This document shows, piece after piece, positions 33,001-41,109 of a stretch of DNA of 46,111 nt (the stretch's first letter is position 1; each line of letters starts with the position of its first letter). Both the position numbers and the translations under genes were made by a program. Source of the stretch: Roseburia sp. (GTDB lineage Bacteria > Bacillota > Clostridia > Lachnospirales > Lachnospiraceae); contig JAFYVJ010000001.1 in NCBI GenBank assembly GCA_017549185.1, positions 1-46,111 of the forward strand, in the 5' to 3' direction. A model generated the notes under the pieces. That model saw nothing but the letters and a program-made list of their open reading frames with translations. It was not told the DNA's origin and did not search any database.

Positions 33001-33682
33001 AACGAAGAAAAATAAATATTCAGTATCAGAATTAAAACACCGTGCTATGAGAGAGGCTTTTGAGGCAGAAGATGCAGATAGTATGCCGATGTTCGCGGAG
33101 GAGGTAATTGTTCCGTATGTGCCGAAGTTTGTGCGGGAACTGGAAGAATATAGTTATTCGGAAGAAGAACCATGTGAAACGGGTAGGGATGTGAATCGTG
33201 GTGCCTTACGTGGTACGGCAGTTCATCGAGTCATGGAGTGTTATGATTTTACTAGTGTAAGCAATCCAAAGGAACAGTTACAAAAAATGCTTGAGGATGG
33301 TCGAATTACGAAAGAACTGGGAGATTTGGTACAGATGTCAAAGGTACAGACATTTATAGATTCAGAAACAGGACTTCGTATGAAAAAGGCAGCATTGTCA
33401 GGAAAACTTTATCGGGAAAAACCATTTGTTATGAGTTTTTCAGAGGAAGATATGACATTGATTCAAGGAATCATAGATGTATTTTGGATGGAAGAAGATG
33501 GAATTGTACTTTTAGATTACAAGACAGATTCTGTTGCGGAACCGAAGGAACTGGTTTTACGCTATGAGGAACAGTTGAATTTGTATGCTGAGGCATTAAA
33601 TCGAGTGTTCGTAGATAGTGGATTAAAAGTGAAAGAAAAATTAATCTATGCTTTTAAATTCGGTGAAGTAATTGCTGTATAA
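30056..33682 (+). CDS. addA: ATP-dependent helicase/nuclease subunit A (AddA)
   Basis: 1208 residues, normal length. It is a UvrD/Rep-type helicase (superfamily 1): Q-motif WTDDQQKVI, Walker A SAAAGSGKT (Lys30), TFTNAAAAEMRERI (motif Ia), MIDEYQDSN (Walker B), VGDVKQSIYRFR (motif III), RIMSIHKSKGLEFPIVF (motif V) and LYVALTRAKEKL (motif VI). The C-terminal nuclease shows RGTAVHRVME and VLLDYKTDSV. AddA supplies 3'-5' unwinding and one of the two nucleases of AddAB. A second ATG two codons on (30062) could also be used; AAAGGAG lies 11 bp before the first. Confidence 0.97.
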   Translation: MGMQWTDDQQKVINLRNRNILVSAAAGSGKTAVLVERIIKMITDKEHPVDIDRLLIVTFTNAAAAEMRERIGAAIEKALEENEEDEHLQRQLTLIHNAQITTIDSFCLYVVRNHFYEIDIEPNFRIGDEGELKLLREDVIKAVLSSHYEEPDEAFSDFMEGYATGKSDDAVVQMILGLYHFSRSYPWPKQWLRDCKRSYEISTVEELNDAAWMQSTVKNICRLLGDIYQSTELALELAQDADGPNMYGTALESDLELYESLVDKKSFSELYTGLKNISYAKLASSRGYTGSIEKLERVKAIRDEAKAVVKKLVSQYCFMSPELMVEQLQKTAPMVEVLVALTEEFAEAYANAKKKKNLVDFHDVEHFALEILVDETTGKAKKTAEEFQNTFVEIMIDEYQDSNNVQEEILTSISRMKQGENNIFMVGDVKQSIYRFRLARPELFMEKYDGYQTEDSKTQKIDLHQNFRSRNEVLEASNDIFYRIMGKDLGNVVYDDLAALYPGASYPKVENAKAELFLLDSNDELLEDTEYSDKKIVEAKLVANRIKKLLKEYQVTDKKTGELRAARYSDIVILLRSLSGWAESFAEVLNDEGIPAHAVSQTGYFGTVEVQTVLSMLRILDNPRQDIPLAGVLHSPIGGMSDEELAILRLYKKDVAFHESVLALCRDLQSKTPTNTAEEKLLAFYQKYVSLREKVIDTPIHELVELVLKETGYGNYVAAMPAGTRRRANIDMLLEKAITYEKTSYKGLFHFVRYIDELQKYDVDFGEADLIGENEDVVRIMSIHKSKGLEFPIVFVSGMGKNFNKQDTRNRMVLHPEYGLGLDAMDGRRRIKAPTIAKTAIAKQIELENLGEELRVLYVALTRAKEKLILTGSRKDIAAKVEICAQEVSGYEYKNGDLLPYLKREGAASYLDWVLPALLSYGEKYPITLVTAEELVTEEVEKQVLTACEKTKRMIEIEHASEELLECLETRFSNGYPYEIDETKKNKYSVSELKHRAMREAFEAEDADSMPMFAEEVIVPYVPKFVRELEEYSYSEEEPCETGRDVNRGALRGTAVHRVMECYDFTSVSNPKEQLQKMLEDGRITKELGDLVQMSKVQTFIDSETGLRMKKAALSGKLYREKPFVMSFSEEDMTLIQGIIDVFWMEEDGIVLLDYKTDSVAEPKELVLRYEEQLNLYAEALNRVFVDSGLKVKEKLIYAFKFGEVIAV

Positions 33683-33803
33683 ATAAGAGGTATCGGAGTT
33701 ACTGTTTGGAGAACAATTGGACACTTGCTGTCAGATAGCGAAAGAAAATAATTCAGGAATGAACAGTAGCGTGTTTGCTGATAGAAACAGGTATGGAGGA
33801 AAG

Positions 33804-34445
33804 ATGAAACAGATTATTTTAGCTTCTGCGTCACCACGCAGAAAGGAATTATTAGAACAGATTGGTTTGGAATTTGAGATAGTTCCGGCAAAAGGAGAGG
33901 AGGTCATTACCAAAACTTCACCGGAAGAAGTGGTGATGGAATTGTCTGCACAGAAAGCCTTAGAAGTGGCAGGTATGGTGAGTCAGTTCTCTGAAAAGCA
34001 TGATGAGATTATGACTCCGCAGGATATGTTAGTAATCGGTGCAGATACCGTAGTAGCAGCGGAAAATGAAGCCGGAAAGATGGAGATTCTAGGGAAACCA
34101 AGAGATGAAGCAGATGCTTATCGTATGTTATCGATGTTATCTGGGAAAGTGCATTCCGTATACACCGGTGTGACATTAGTTTTTCTAGATAAAAGTGGAA
34201 AAGCAGGAGCACATACTTTTTACGAGAAAACAGATGTACACATGCGAAATATGAGCGATTTAGAAATCAAACGCTATATTGCGACTGGAGAGCCGATGGA
34301 TAAGGCGGGGGCTTATGGAATTCAGGGAAAATGCGCTATTTATATTGAGAAAATTGACGGTGACTACAATAATGTGGTAGGATTGCCGGTATCTGCTATT
34401 TATCATGAATTACAAAAGCTTGGAATTGATATCTATTTGTGGTAA
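33804..34445 (+). CDS. maf: Maf family nucleoside triphosphate pyrophosphatase
   Basis: 213 residues from the ATG at 33804 with GGAGGAAAG directly upstream; a longer frame from 33717 has no ribosome site. ILASASPRRKELLEQIG is the Maf signature, and VIGADTVVA, LGKPRDEADA, VYTGV and EPMDKAGAYGIQG follow in family order. Maf proteins hydrolyse dTTP/UTP or modified nucleotides to monophosphates, keeping non-standard nucleotides out of nucleic acids. An insert around residues 58-70 (SQFSEKHDEIMTPQ) lengthens it slightly. It lies after addA with a 121-bp gap containing a possible decayed repeat (TACTGTT...AACAGTA). Confidence 0.95.
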   Translation: MKQIILASASPRRKELLEQIGLEFEIVPAKGEEVITKTSPEEVVMELSAQKALEVAGMVSQFSEKHDEIMTPQDMLVIGADTVVAAENEAGKMEILGKPRDEADAYRMLSMLSGKVHSVYTGVTLVFLDKSGKAGAHTFYEKTDVHMRNMSDLEIKRYIATGEPMDKAGAYGIQGKCAIYIEKIDGDYNNVVGLPVSAIYHELQKLGIDIYLW

Positions 34446-34468
34446 GGTATATTTATATAGTGCGATCG

Positions 34469-34525
34469 AGAGCACCATTTGCAAAACCACCTTTTGGAGG
34501 TTTATGTTTTGTTCTGAATAGTTAC
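34469..34525 (+). repeat. Composite dispersed repeat (inverted head plus direct tail)
   Basis: AGAGCACCATTTGCAAAA is the reverse complement of the repeat's first half, and CTGAATAGTTAC at the end is the direct second half. Between them a small hairpin, AAACCACC/GGAGGTTT, may weakly terminate maf. It occupies most of the maf-34552 gap. Confidence 0.6.
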
Positions 34526-34551
34526 AGGTATTCAAAGGAGGAATATGAAAA

Positions 34552-34812
34552 ATGAGAGAATATGATGATGAATGTTTAATGTATTTTATAGAGAATCAGG
34601 AGCAGTTGTTACCAGAGCGTATGGTAGAGACTCCGGAGGAAGCAGAAGAGTTTTTAGAGGACTGCATGGCAGTAGTAGTAAAAAATATAAAAGAAGTACG
34701 TGCATATTTTGAAGATGAAGCAGATATTACCGGTATGTCTAATGATGAATTATTAGAAGCGAGTGAAGTGTTTGCTCTTCCTAGCGGCAGATTTTTGATT
34801 GTAGAAGCATAA
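34552..34812 (+). CDS. Small acidic protein, unknown function
   Basis: 86 residues, strongly acidic (stretches of Glu/Asp, such as ETPEEAEEFLEDCM), with no membrane segment. The end reads VFALPSGRFLIVEA. AAAGGAGG lies 10 bp before the ATG; a closer ATG (34545) opens only a six-codon frame. It begins 5 bp upstream of a GTG that could start the lipoprotein gene, so the two are probably co-expressed. I do not recognise the family; a small adaptor or inhibitor is conceivable but unsupported. Confidence 0.65.
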   Translation: MREYDDECLMYFIENQEQLLPERMVETPEEAEEFLEDCMAVVVKNIKEVRAYFEDEADITGMSNDELLEASEVFALPSGRFLIVEA

Positions 34813-34853
34813 CGAATGTGAAGGTGAAGAAGGAACAGGATAGGGTTAAGAGA

Positions 34854-35831
34854 ATGAGAAATATAAAAGGTTTACTGGCAGTATGTTTACTTTTTTGCAT
34901 GCTTTTAACAGGCTGTCAGATAGGAGATAAAAGTATTGTTGTGTTAAAACCTCTTGGTAGCAGATATCTTTTCCAGATAGGAGATGTTTCCTGTAGCATA
35001 AAGGAAGCAAAGGTATATTTGGCGAATTATCAGAATATATATGGTGAGGCATATACGCTGAATTTATGGGAACATGATTTTGGGAACAACTCGTTAGAAG
35101 AATATATCAAAACCATTACATTAAATAAGTTGGTGACTGTGACCTGCATGACACAACTGGCAGAGCAAAAAGAATTGATGCTGACGGAAGAAGAGGAAGC
35201 ACTTGTTTTAGAAGCATCAAAGTCGTATTATGAGACTTTGACGGAGGAAGATAAAGATTACTTAGGAGTTTCAGAGTCAGAAATAGCAGAGTATTACACA
35301 CATTACGCATTGGCACAGAAGGTGTATCATTTTCTTACAGGAGAGATTAATGGAGAAGTAAGTGATGATGAAGCTCGCGTAATGGAAGTGATGCAGATAT
35401 ATGTTAGCAATGCCAGCGACGCAGCAGCAGTACAAGAAAGACTTTTCAATGGCGAAGACTTTGCCAGTGTGGCAAATATGTATAATGAGCTTTCTAGTAT
35501 TTATACAAATCTCTGTAGAGATGATTTGCCAGAGGAAGCAGAGACAGTAGTATTTGCAATGGATGATGGAGAAGTTTCAGGGCTAATAGAAGTAGAGAAT
35601 GGTTACTATTTTATTAAGTGTCTGGATAAATATAATCAGGAACTGACGGAAGCAAATAAATCAACAATTGTTGAAAAGCGTGAGAAAGAAGCACTTGATG
35701 ATGTGTATAATGAGTTTATTGCAGGTCTCAGTTCTAATATAAACGAAGCTGTGTGGGCCCAACTAAAGGTAGATAGTACCTCTGGTATACAGACAGATAA
35801 TTTTTTTGAAATATATGATATGTATTTTTAA
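34854..35831 (+). CDS. PpiC/PrsA-like peptidyl-prolyl isomerase lipoprotein
   Basis: 325 residues from the ATG at 34854; an in-frame GTG at 34818 is possible. Signal peptide with lipobox LLTGC near residue 21, so a surface lipoprotein. The N-terminal SurA-like helical chaperone part is about residues 40-160. A parvulin-type rotamase domain covers about 165-290 (VMQIYVSNASDAAAVQERLF, then NGEDFASVA and GYYFIKCLDKY). Some parvulin core residues look degenerate, so it may be mainly a foldase/chaperone for exported proteins. It follows a small acidic protein gene and ends at a 22-bp perfect terminator. Confidence 0.82.
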   Translation: MRNIKGLLAVCLLFCMLLTGCQIGDKSIVVLKPLGSRYLFQIGDVSCSIKEAKVYLANYQNIYGEAYTLNLWEHDFGNNSLEEYIKTITLNKLVTVTCMTQLAEQKELMLTEEEEALVLEASKSYYETLTEEDKDYLGVSESEIAEYYTHYALAQKVYHFLTGEINGEVSDDEARVMEVMQIYVSNASDAAAVQERLFNGEDFASVANMYNELSSIYTNLCRDDLPEEAETVVFAMDDGEVSGLIEVENGYYFIKCLDKYNQELTEANKSTIVEKREKEALDDVYNEFIAGLSSNINEAVWAQLKVDSTSGIQTDNFFEIYDMYF

Positions 35832-35892
35832 AAGTGGTTGCAGAAAATAAATAGTTTATTGTATGAAACAATTTATTTTCTGCAACCACTTT
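35831..35892. terminator. Bidirectional terminator between convergent genes
   Basis: Positions 35831-35852 pair perfectly with 35871-35892 (22 bp, starting AAAGTGGTTGCAG). It serves the lipoprotein gene on the plus strand and the GDPD gene on the minus strand. Confidence 0.92.
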
Positions 35893-35896
35893 AAAT

Positions 35897-36718
35897 TTAT
35901 AATCTGCAACTGTCAAAAATGAATAAGTCAAAATGTTCTTTTACTTTTTGGTATTGTTCTACAGATTTGATGGTCCAGGTGACGGAAAGGGCACCTAGTA
36001 ATTTGCAAATTCTGCGAGAAATATTCTTATAATCGGTATGCTGGTATGCAATAAAGTCCGGTCGGGTAACAAAGTTGCTTAATAAGAATGCAAGAATCGT
36101 CATATAAGATGGATGATTTTTTTCTTTTTCACGCCAAAACTCCATAGAGAGTTGGCCACGGATAACATCCGGTCGGTTTTTCTTATACCATAAAACTGCA
36201 AGAGGATGAAAACTTTCAATACAATAAGTAGCTTTATATTTTTGTTCATATGCAGTTAATAATTCATTTCCTAATTCGCACACCTTTGTTTGGACGTGAT
36301 CTAATTTATATTCGATAATAAGCGGAACTTTTCCGGCAACAGTATCTAACACTTCTGCAAAGGTAGGAATCGTTTCATTAGAGGAAACGAGCTTCATCTG
36401 TTGTAATTCTTCTAAGGTATATTCCCATACTTTTCCATCAACACCACACATACGTTTTAAACTGGCATCATGAAAAACGACAGGAATGTTATCCTTACTG
36501 AGCTGTATATCCATTTCAATGCCATATCCATTTAAAACAGCCAGACGAATGGCTGCAAGAGAATTTTCGGGTGCATCGGAGTTGTTATCAAAAAGACCAC
36601 GATGTGCGTAATGCACACCTTTTAATTTGCTATAATCTGGTTTTTTAAACATTCTAGGTGCTATTAAAAATAAGTATAAAACTAGTAAAATAACAATAGC
36701 GATTAATAAAATTTTCAT
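35897..36718 (-). CDS. Glycerophosphodiester phosphodiesterase family protein
   Basis: About 273 residues from the ATG at 36718; a GTG four codons upstream is also possible and neither has a strong ribosome site. One N-terminal membrane helix (about 3-19) anchors it. The GDPD core follows: HYAHRGLFDNNSDAPENS (catalytic His, Arg and Glu-Asn), GYGIEMDIQLSKD (metal-binding Glu and Asp), VFHDASLKRM (His) and LIIEYKLD. The C-terminal TWTIKSVEQY is also typical. It hydrolyses glycerophosphodiesters to glycerol-3-phosphate. It lies downstream of the MFS gene with a 44-bp gap, likely an operon. Confidence 0.9.
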   Translation of the reverse strand: MKILLIAIVILLVLYLFLIAPRMFKKPDYSKLKGVHYAHRGLFDNNSDAPENSLAAIRLAVLNGYGIEMDIQLSKDNIPVVFHDASLKRMCGVDGKVWEYTLEELQQMKLVSSNETIPTFAEVLDTVAGKVPLIIEYKLDHVQTKVCELGNELLTAYEQKYKATYCIESFHPLAVLWYKKNRPDVIRGQLSMEFWREKEKNHPSYMTILAFLLSNFVTRPDFIAYQHTDYKNISRRICKLLGALSVTWTIKSVEQYQKVKEHFDLFIFDSCRL

Positions 36719-36762
36719 ATTAATTAACACTCACAATTTTCGTGGATTATAGGTATCAGTTA

Positions 36763-38034
36763 TCAGTCGTCTACATCAAAATTTTCTAAAGCACTCTTTT
36801 TCGGAATAGGTTTTGAATCACCATGTCTTACCTGAGACATTGTAATAAATGCGAGTACTGCAAATATTACAGCGTATGGAAAGAGTGTACGATAAGATAT
36901 ATGCTCTAATAAAAATCCTGATAAAATAGGTGTTATAACCTGGGCTGCCATAGAGAAAGTATAATATAAACCAGTATATTTTCCTACGTCACCGGCTGCG
37001 GACATTTCAACAACCATAGGAAAAGAATTAACACCGATAGCTGCCCATGCAAAACCAATAATTGCAAAAAACAGATTCATAATCCAGTGGTAGGCATTCA
37101 TAAAACTTGCACAGAAGAAACAGAATGCTAAAAGTGTAATACCCATCATAATCGTTTTCTTACGCCCAATTTTGCTTGAGATAGAACCGATTGGAATATA
37201 ACTGATGATAGCAGCAACAGTAGCAACCATTAAGCAATTTGCATAACCACCATTTTCCAAGCCCCATACATGTGTGGCGTAACGGGAGAATGCAGTAGTA
37301 ACAGCATTATAGGAAATAAACCAAAGTGATACGGAAAGCAAGATAAATATTAAGCTTCGTTTTACATCCTTTGGAAGTTCAGCAGTACTCTGTAGAATAT
37401 CATTTTCCTTTTCGTCATTTTCAGCAGGCATTCCGGCACGGAGTTTGTTTTCCTTTATCGTTAGAAATAAAACTGCAACGCTGAGTAACATTAAAATACC
37501 TATAGATAAGAACAATGGAAGATAGTCAGGTGTTTCACCGGTTCCTACCATAACTTTAATCATAATTAAGGTGTAAACACCACCAACGGCCCCCATTAAG
37601 TTGATGATAGCATTACCTTTGCTTCGTAATGGCTTTGGTGTAAGATCAGGCATTAAAGCTACTGCAGGTGAACGATAAAGTCCCATAGAAATCAGTAAAA
37701 AGAGAAGGGTTCCGACAAAAAGGAACAGGTTTCTTGACTGATTGGAGTAGTTTAATAAAATCAAGAAGACAAATGCTAATCCAGTACCTGTTAAAATGAA
37801 TGGCATACGTTTTCCAATAGGGGTAGAAATCTTATCTGATAAAGAACCAAAAACCGGAAGTAATACCAGAGCAAGGATATTATCAGCTGCCATAATAACA
37901 CCTGTGTAAGTCTCGCCTAAATGAAAGGTGTTTTTCAAAATCAATGGAATAACGTTGTCATACATTTGCCAAAATGCCGAGATTGATAAGAACGCCAAAC
38001 CGATTAGTGTAGTGCGTTTGTAATTAAGTTTCAT
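36763..38034 (-). CDS. MFS transporter, SLC45/GPH-like
   Basis: 423 residues from the ATG at 38034 (GCGAGG upstream); a longer frame to 38136 is not supported. About twelve membrane helices. The opening GLAFLSISAFWQMYDNVIPL, the loop GSLSDKISTPIGKRMPFI and the second-half loop GSISSKIGRKKTIM are typical of sugar-type MFS carriers in the SLC45-like group. A central cytosolic loop (about 205-225) is charged and Glu-rich. A sugar or glycoside substrate with cation symport is the family expectation; nothing in the neighbourhood fixes it. Confidence 0.88.
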   Translation of the reverse strand: MKLNYKRTTLIGLAFLSISAFWQMYDNVIPLILKNTFHLGETYTGVIMAADNILALVLLPVFGSLSDKISTPIGKRMPFILTGTGLAFVFLILLNYSNQSRNLFLFVGTLLFLLISMGLYRSPAVALMPDLTPKPLRSKGNAIINLMGAVGGVYTLIMIKVMVGTGETPDYLPLFLSIGILMLLSVAVLFLTIKENKLRAGMPAENDEKENDILQSTAELPKDVKRSLIFILLSVSLWFISYNAVTTAFSRYATHVWGLENGGYANCLMVATVAAIISYIPIGSISSKIGRKKTIMMGITLLAFCFFCASFMNAYHWIMNLFFAIIGFAWAAIGVNSFPMVVEMSAAGDVGKYTGLYYTFSMAAQVITPILSGFLLEHISYRTLFPYAVIFAVLAFITMSQVRHGDSKPIPKKSALENFDVDD

Positions 38035-38225
38035 ATGTAAGAATACCTCGCTTTTCTTGACGGAAAATAGAACTCGGTCAATGTTGTGAAAATTATTAAA
38101 TATTGTTATGTAAGAACATTGCTCATTCAAGCACATTATTATTAATTATACCATAATAGTTATCATTTGGGAAATAAGTTCTAATAAATCTTTATGTTTT
38201 TGGTAAAAGGTTTTAAAAATAAGGA

Positions 38226-38254
38226 TTGATTTTATCTGGTTTGGCAGATAAAAT
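38226..38254 (+). promoter_or_regulatory. Promoter of the ABC-F gene with embedded inverted repeat
   Basis: TTGATT (38226-38231), a 17-bp spacer and TAAAAT (38249-38254). ATTTTATCTG (38229-38238) and CAGATAAAAT (38245-38254) form a perfect 10-bp inverted repeat covering the spacer and both boxes, a natural operator for a dimeric regulator. Confidence 0.6.
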
Positions 38255-38397
38255 GGGAGAGTATGAGCATAAGAAAATCATATTCTTACGCAGCAAATCA
38301 GTAAATGATTAGTTGCTGAGTGAACAGTAATGAAAAATCCGTTCACTCACCAATCTTTAGAATAGAGATTATGAGTATAGTTAAGTGGAGGTTAAGA
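38255..38397 (+). promoter_or_regulatory. Structured 5' leader of the ABC-F gene
   Basis: Two further hairpins lie between promoter and start: CAGCAA-ATCA pairing with TGAT-TTGCTG (38291-38318), and GAGTGAAC with GTTCACTC (38318-38348). No U-run follows, so a classic attenuator is not proven. The remainder of the 363-bp gap (38035-38225) is A/T-rich and shows only a possible minus-strand TATAAT for the MFS gene. Confidence 0.45.
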
Positions 38398-39954
38398 ATG
38401 AGTATATTAAACGTAGAACATTTGACACATGGTTTTGGTGACAGAGCTATTTTTAACGATGTATCATTTCGTTTGTTAAAAGGTGAACATATTGGCTTGG
38501 TGGGAGCTAATGGTGAAGGAAAGTCTACCTTCATGAATATTGTAACTGGAAAATTGATGCCGGATGAAGGAAAAATCGAATGGGCAAAGAATGTCCGTGT
38601 CGGTTATCTTGATCAGCATTCTACACTGACAAAGGGTATGACTATTGAGAGCGTGTTAAAATCAGCGTTTGCATGGTTATTCGAGATGGAAGCACAGATG
38701 AATGCGATTTGTGATAAATTAGGTGATGCAGATCCGGAAGAAATGGATGCCATGATGGAAGAGCTTGGTGTGATTCAGGATACTTTGACTATGCATGATT
38801 TTTATATCATTGATTCGAAAGTGGAAGAAGTAGCAAGAGCTCTTGGATTACTGGATTTGGGATTAGACCATGATGTTACTGACCTAAGTGGTGGTCAGCG
38901 TATGAAGGTATTGTTGGCTAAATTGTTGTTAGAGAAACCGGATATTTTATTATTGGACGAGCCAACCAACTATTTAGATGTTGAGCATATTACATGGTTG
39001 AAGCGTTACTTACAGGAATATGAGAATGCATTTATTTTGATTTCTCATGATATTCCTTTCTTGAATGAAGTTATTAATATTATTTATCATATGGAAAATC
39101 AATGTCTAGATCGTTATGTGGGTGACTACAATAAGTTCCAGGAAGTATATGAAGTGAAGAAGTCACAGCTTGAGGCAGCTTATCGTAAACAACAGCAGGA
39201 AATCAGCGAGTTAAAAGACTTTGTTGCTAGAAATAAAGCTCGTGTAGCTACTAGAAATATGGCAATGTCCCGACAGAAAAAGTTGGATAAAATGGATGTG
39301 ATTGAGCTTGCAGCAGAGAAGCCGAAGCCAGAATTTAACTTTAAAGTGGGTAAGACACCTGGTAGATATTTATTTGAGACAAAGGATTTAGTAATTGGTT
39401 ACGATGAACCATTATCTAAACCATTGAATCTATCTATGGAACGTGGTCAAAAAATTGCACTTGTAGGTGCAAATGGTATTGGTAAAACTACATTATTGCG
39501 TAGTATTTTAGGATTGAATCCGGCATTGAGCGGAAGCGTAGAGCTTGGTGAGAATTTAGAGATTGGATACTTTGAACAGGAGATTAAAGAAGAGAATAAC
39601 CATACCTGTATCGAGGAAATCTGGGAAGAATTTCCGTCATATTCACAGTACGAAGTACGTTCAGCACTTGCAAAATGTGGACTTACCACAAAACATATCG
39701 AGAGTCTTGTGCGTGTATTAAGCGGTGGTGAGCAGGCAAAGGTGCGTTTGTGTAAACTCATCAATAAAAACACAAATGTATTGCTTCTTGACGAACCGAC
39801 CAACCATTTGGACGTAGATGCAAAAGATGAATTGAAACGTGCATTAAAAGAGTATCGTGGAAGTGTATTATTGATTTGTCATGAGCCGGAATTTTACGAG
39901 GATATCGTGAGTGAGGTTTGGGATTGTTCTAAGTGGACAACGAAGTTGATTTAA
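38398..39954 (+). CDS. ABC-F family ATP-binding cassette protein
   Basis: 518 residues from the ATG at 38398, which has GGAGG 6 bp upstream. Two ABC cassettes without membrane domains: first Walker A GANGEGKST with signature LSGGQRM and LLDEPTNYLD; second Walker A GANGIGKTT with LSGGEQAK and LLDEPTNHLD. Between them is a Lys/Arg/Gln-rich linker (about 240-300) that in ABC-F proteins reaches into the ribosome. The fused tandem layout is that of translation factors and ribosome-protection proteins. An antibiotic-resistance role cannot be assigned from sequence. It is a single-gene unit with a long leader and a strong terminator after it. Confidence 0.93.
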   Translation: MSILNVEHLTHGFGDRAIFNDVSFRLLKGEHIGLVGANGEGKSTFMNIVTGKLMPDEGKIEWAKNVRVGYLDQHSTLTKGMTIESVLKSAFAWLFEMEAQMNAICDKLGDADPEEMDAMMEELGVIQDTLTMHDFYIIDSKVEEVARALGLLDLGLDHDVTDLSGGQRMKVLLAKLLLEKPDILLLDEPTNYLDVEHITWLKRYLQEYENAFILISHDIPFLNEVINIIYHMENQCLDRYVGDYNKFQEVYEVKKSQLEAAYRKQQQEISELKDFVARNKARVATRNMAMSRQKKLDKMDVIELAAEKPKPEFNFKVGKTPGRYLFETKDLVIGYDEPLSKPLNLSMERGQKIALVGANGIGKTTLLRSILGLNPALSGSVELGENLEIGYFEQEIKEENNHTCIEEIWEEFPSYSQYEVRSALAKCGLTTKHIESLVRVLSGGEQAKVRLCKLINKNTNVLLLDEPTNHLDVDAKDELKRALKEYRGSVLLICHEPEFYEDIVSEVWDCSKWTTKLI

Positions 39955-40031
39955 TATAGTAGGAGAGAGCCCCACGCTCCATTTTTAGAAATATTTTTTG
40001 GGGGGGCATAATAGTAAGGTATAGGAATAAA

Positions 40032-40101
40032 AACCGCCACCTGTGTAAGAGAGTTCTTTTGCGTACTTAGCAGAAAGAACTCTCTTACACAGGTGGCGGT
40101 T
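40032..40101. terminator. 28-bp perfect hairpin terminator between convergent genes
   Basis: Positions 40032-40059 (AACCGCCACCTGTGTAAGAG...) pair perfectly with 40074-40101 around a 14-nt loop. A T-run follows on the minus strand, so it ends the eutP operon; it may also stop ABC-F transcripts. Part of the arm recurs near 41780. Confidence 0.9.
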
Positions 40102-40120
40102 AGTTAATTCATAATTTTTC

Positions 40121-40651
40121 TTATTTTATATGATCAGGATAATCGACACCTTCTGGGAGTGGATCCCATGAGTTAAGACCTAAGTCTTGCTTGAATTTCG
40201 CTTGTGCTAATGTGAGTTTAGGAAAATCGTCTTCCAGATATTCTAAAAGTTCATCAATCCCTGCTCTTGTTGTATTATTAATCATAAAGATTCGTTCACA
40301 CCCAGAATTTATCATCCATTGTTTTACCATTTCAATGTTTGCGTAAGGTGAATCAATTTTGGTAATAACACCGATGAGTGGCCTTAAGATAAATGAACGT
40401 AAACTTGCACTGAATAAGTTGAACGGTTCATCAGCTGCCTGAACAATAGCAACCACATCCGCTTCAAAAGAGAAACATGCAAGCCCAACGCTAAAACGTT
40501 TGGATTCTGCATATTCACCAGGTGAGTCTATGGTGTTGTCATCAGTAGTAGTGTATTGAGTTTTTACATAGTGAAGTTCTTCGCCTTTCAATGCCTGTGT
40601 CAGAGAAGTTTTTCCGGCTTCACTTCTTCCCATTAAAAATAGTTTTTTCAT
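40121..40651 (-). CDS. eutP: EutP/PduV family microcompartment-associated GTPase
   Basis: 176 residues. P-loop GRSEAGKTS (Lys14), switch/G3-like DSPGEY, and TKID as the G4 motif define a small GTPase-like fold, and ADVVAIVQAADEPFNLFSAS plus RAGIDEL follow the EutP pattern. EutP is encoded in ethanolamine or propanediol microcompartment operons; acetate kinase activity has been reported for some homologues. The last 25 residues form an extra tail (LGLNSWDPLPEGVDYPDHIK). AAGGTG precedes the ATG, 21 bp after the stop of the shell gene. Confidence 0.9.
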   Translation of the reverse strand: MKKLFLMGRSEAGKTSLTQALKGEELHYVKTQYTTTDDNTIDSPGEYAESKRFSVGLACFSFEADVVAIVQAADEPFNLFSASLRSFILRPLIGVITKIDSPYANIEMVKQWMINSGCERIFMINNTTRAGIDELLEYLEDDFPKLTLAQAKFKQDLGLNSWDPLPEGVDYPDHIK

Positions 40652-40672
40652 TTTACACCTTATTCTGTTTTA

Positions 40673-41098
40673 CTAGCTTTTATGGATTTTACATGTGCCG
40701 AAGCCAATTTCGTCAAAATATTCTACTACGGATTCTACCGCAGTCTGTACTTCTGTTAATTTTCCAGATATGATTAGTGAACCACAAAAACGATCCATAA
40801 AACAAAGCTGTACATCAGCACTTTTTACAGCAACGTCAGCTGCTACAACAACTGCTTCCCAAGGAGTAAAACGGATGAGCCCAAGTGCTTCACCTGTATG
40901 ATCTTCACCCTCATGTACTCCAATATGTAGAGCAAGGTTATGATATATGCGTTCTTCAGATGGGTTCAATACATGTGCTAAACAAACTTCTTTTGCAGGA
41001 ACACGTACACGAGTCATACGTAAACGCTTTCCTTTGAGATTTTCAAAATCATCCTGGAAGATTTTTTCTATAAGTTGCTCTTTTGTTATACGAGACAT
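40673..41098 (-). CDS. BMC shell protein, EutS/PduU-like, longer second copy
   Basis: 141 residues, a circularly permuted BMC domain of the EutS/PduU type: RMTRVRVPAKEVCLAHVLNP (first strand and helix), GLIRFTPWEAVVVAADVAVK (central strand/helix), CFMDRFCGSLIISGKL, and VESVVEYFDEIGFGTCKI at the end. An extra basic N-terminal segment of about 25 residues (SRITKEQLIEKIFQDDF) is absent from the neighbouring copy and may be an encapsulation or docking helix. It follows the first shell gene by 11 bp. Confidence 0.9.
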   Translation of the reverse strand: MSRITKEQLIEKIFQDDFENLKGKRLRMTRVRVPAKEVCLAHVLNPSEERIYHNLALHIGVHEGEDHTGEALGLIRFTPWEAVVVAADVAVKSADVQLCFMDRFCGSLIISGKLTEVQTAVESVVEYFDEIGFGTCKIHKS

Positions 41099-41109
41099 AT
41101 ATGCACTTC

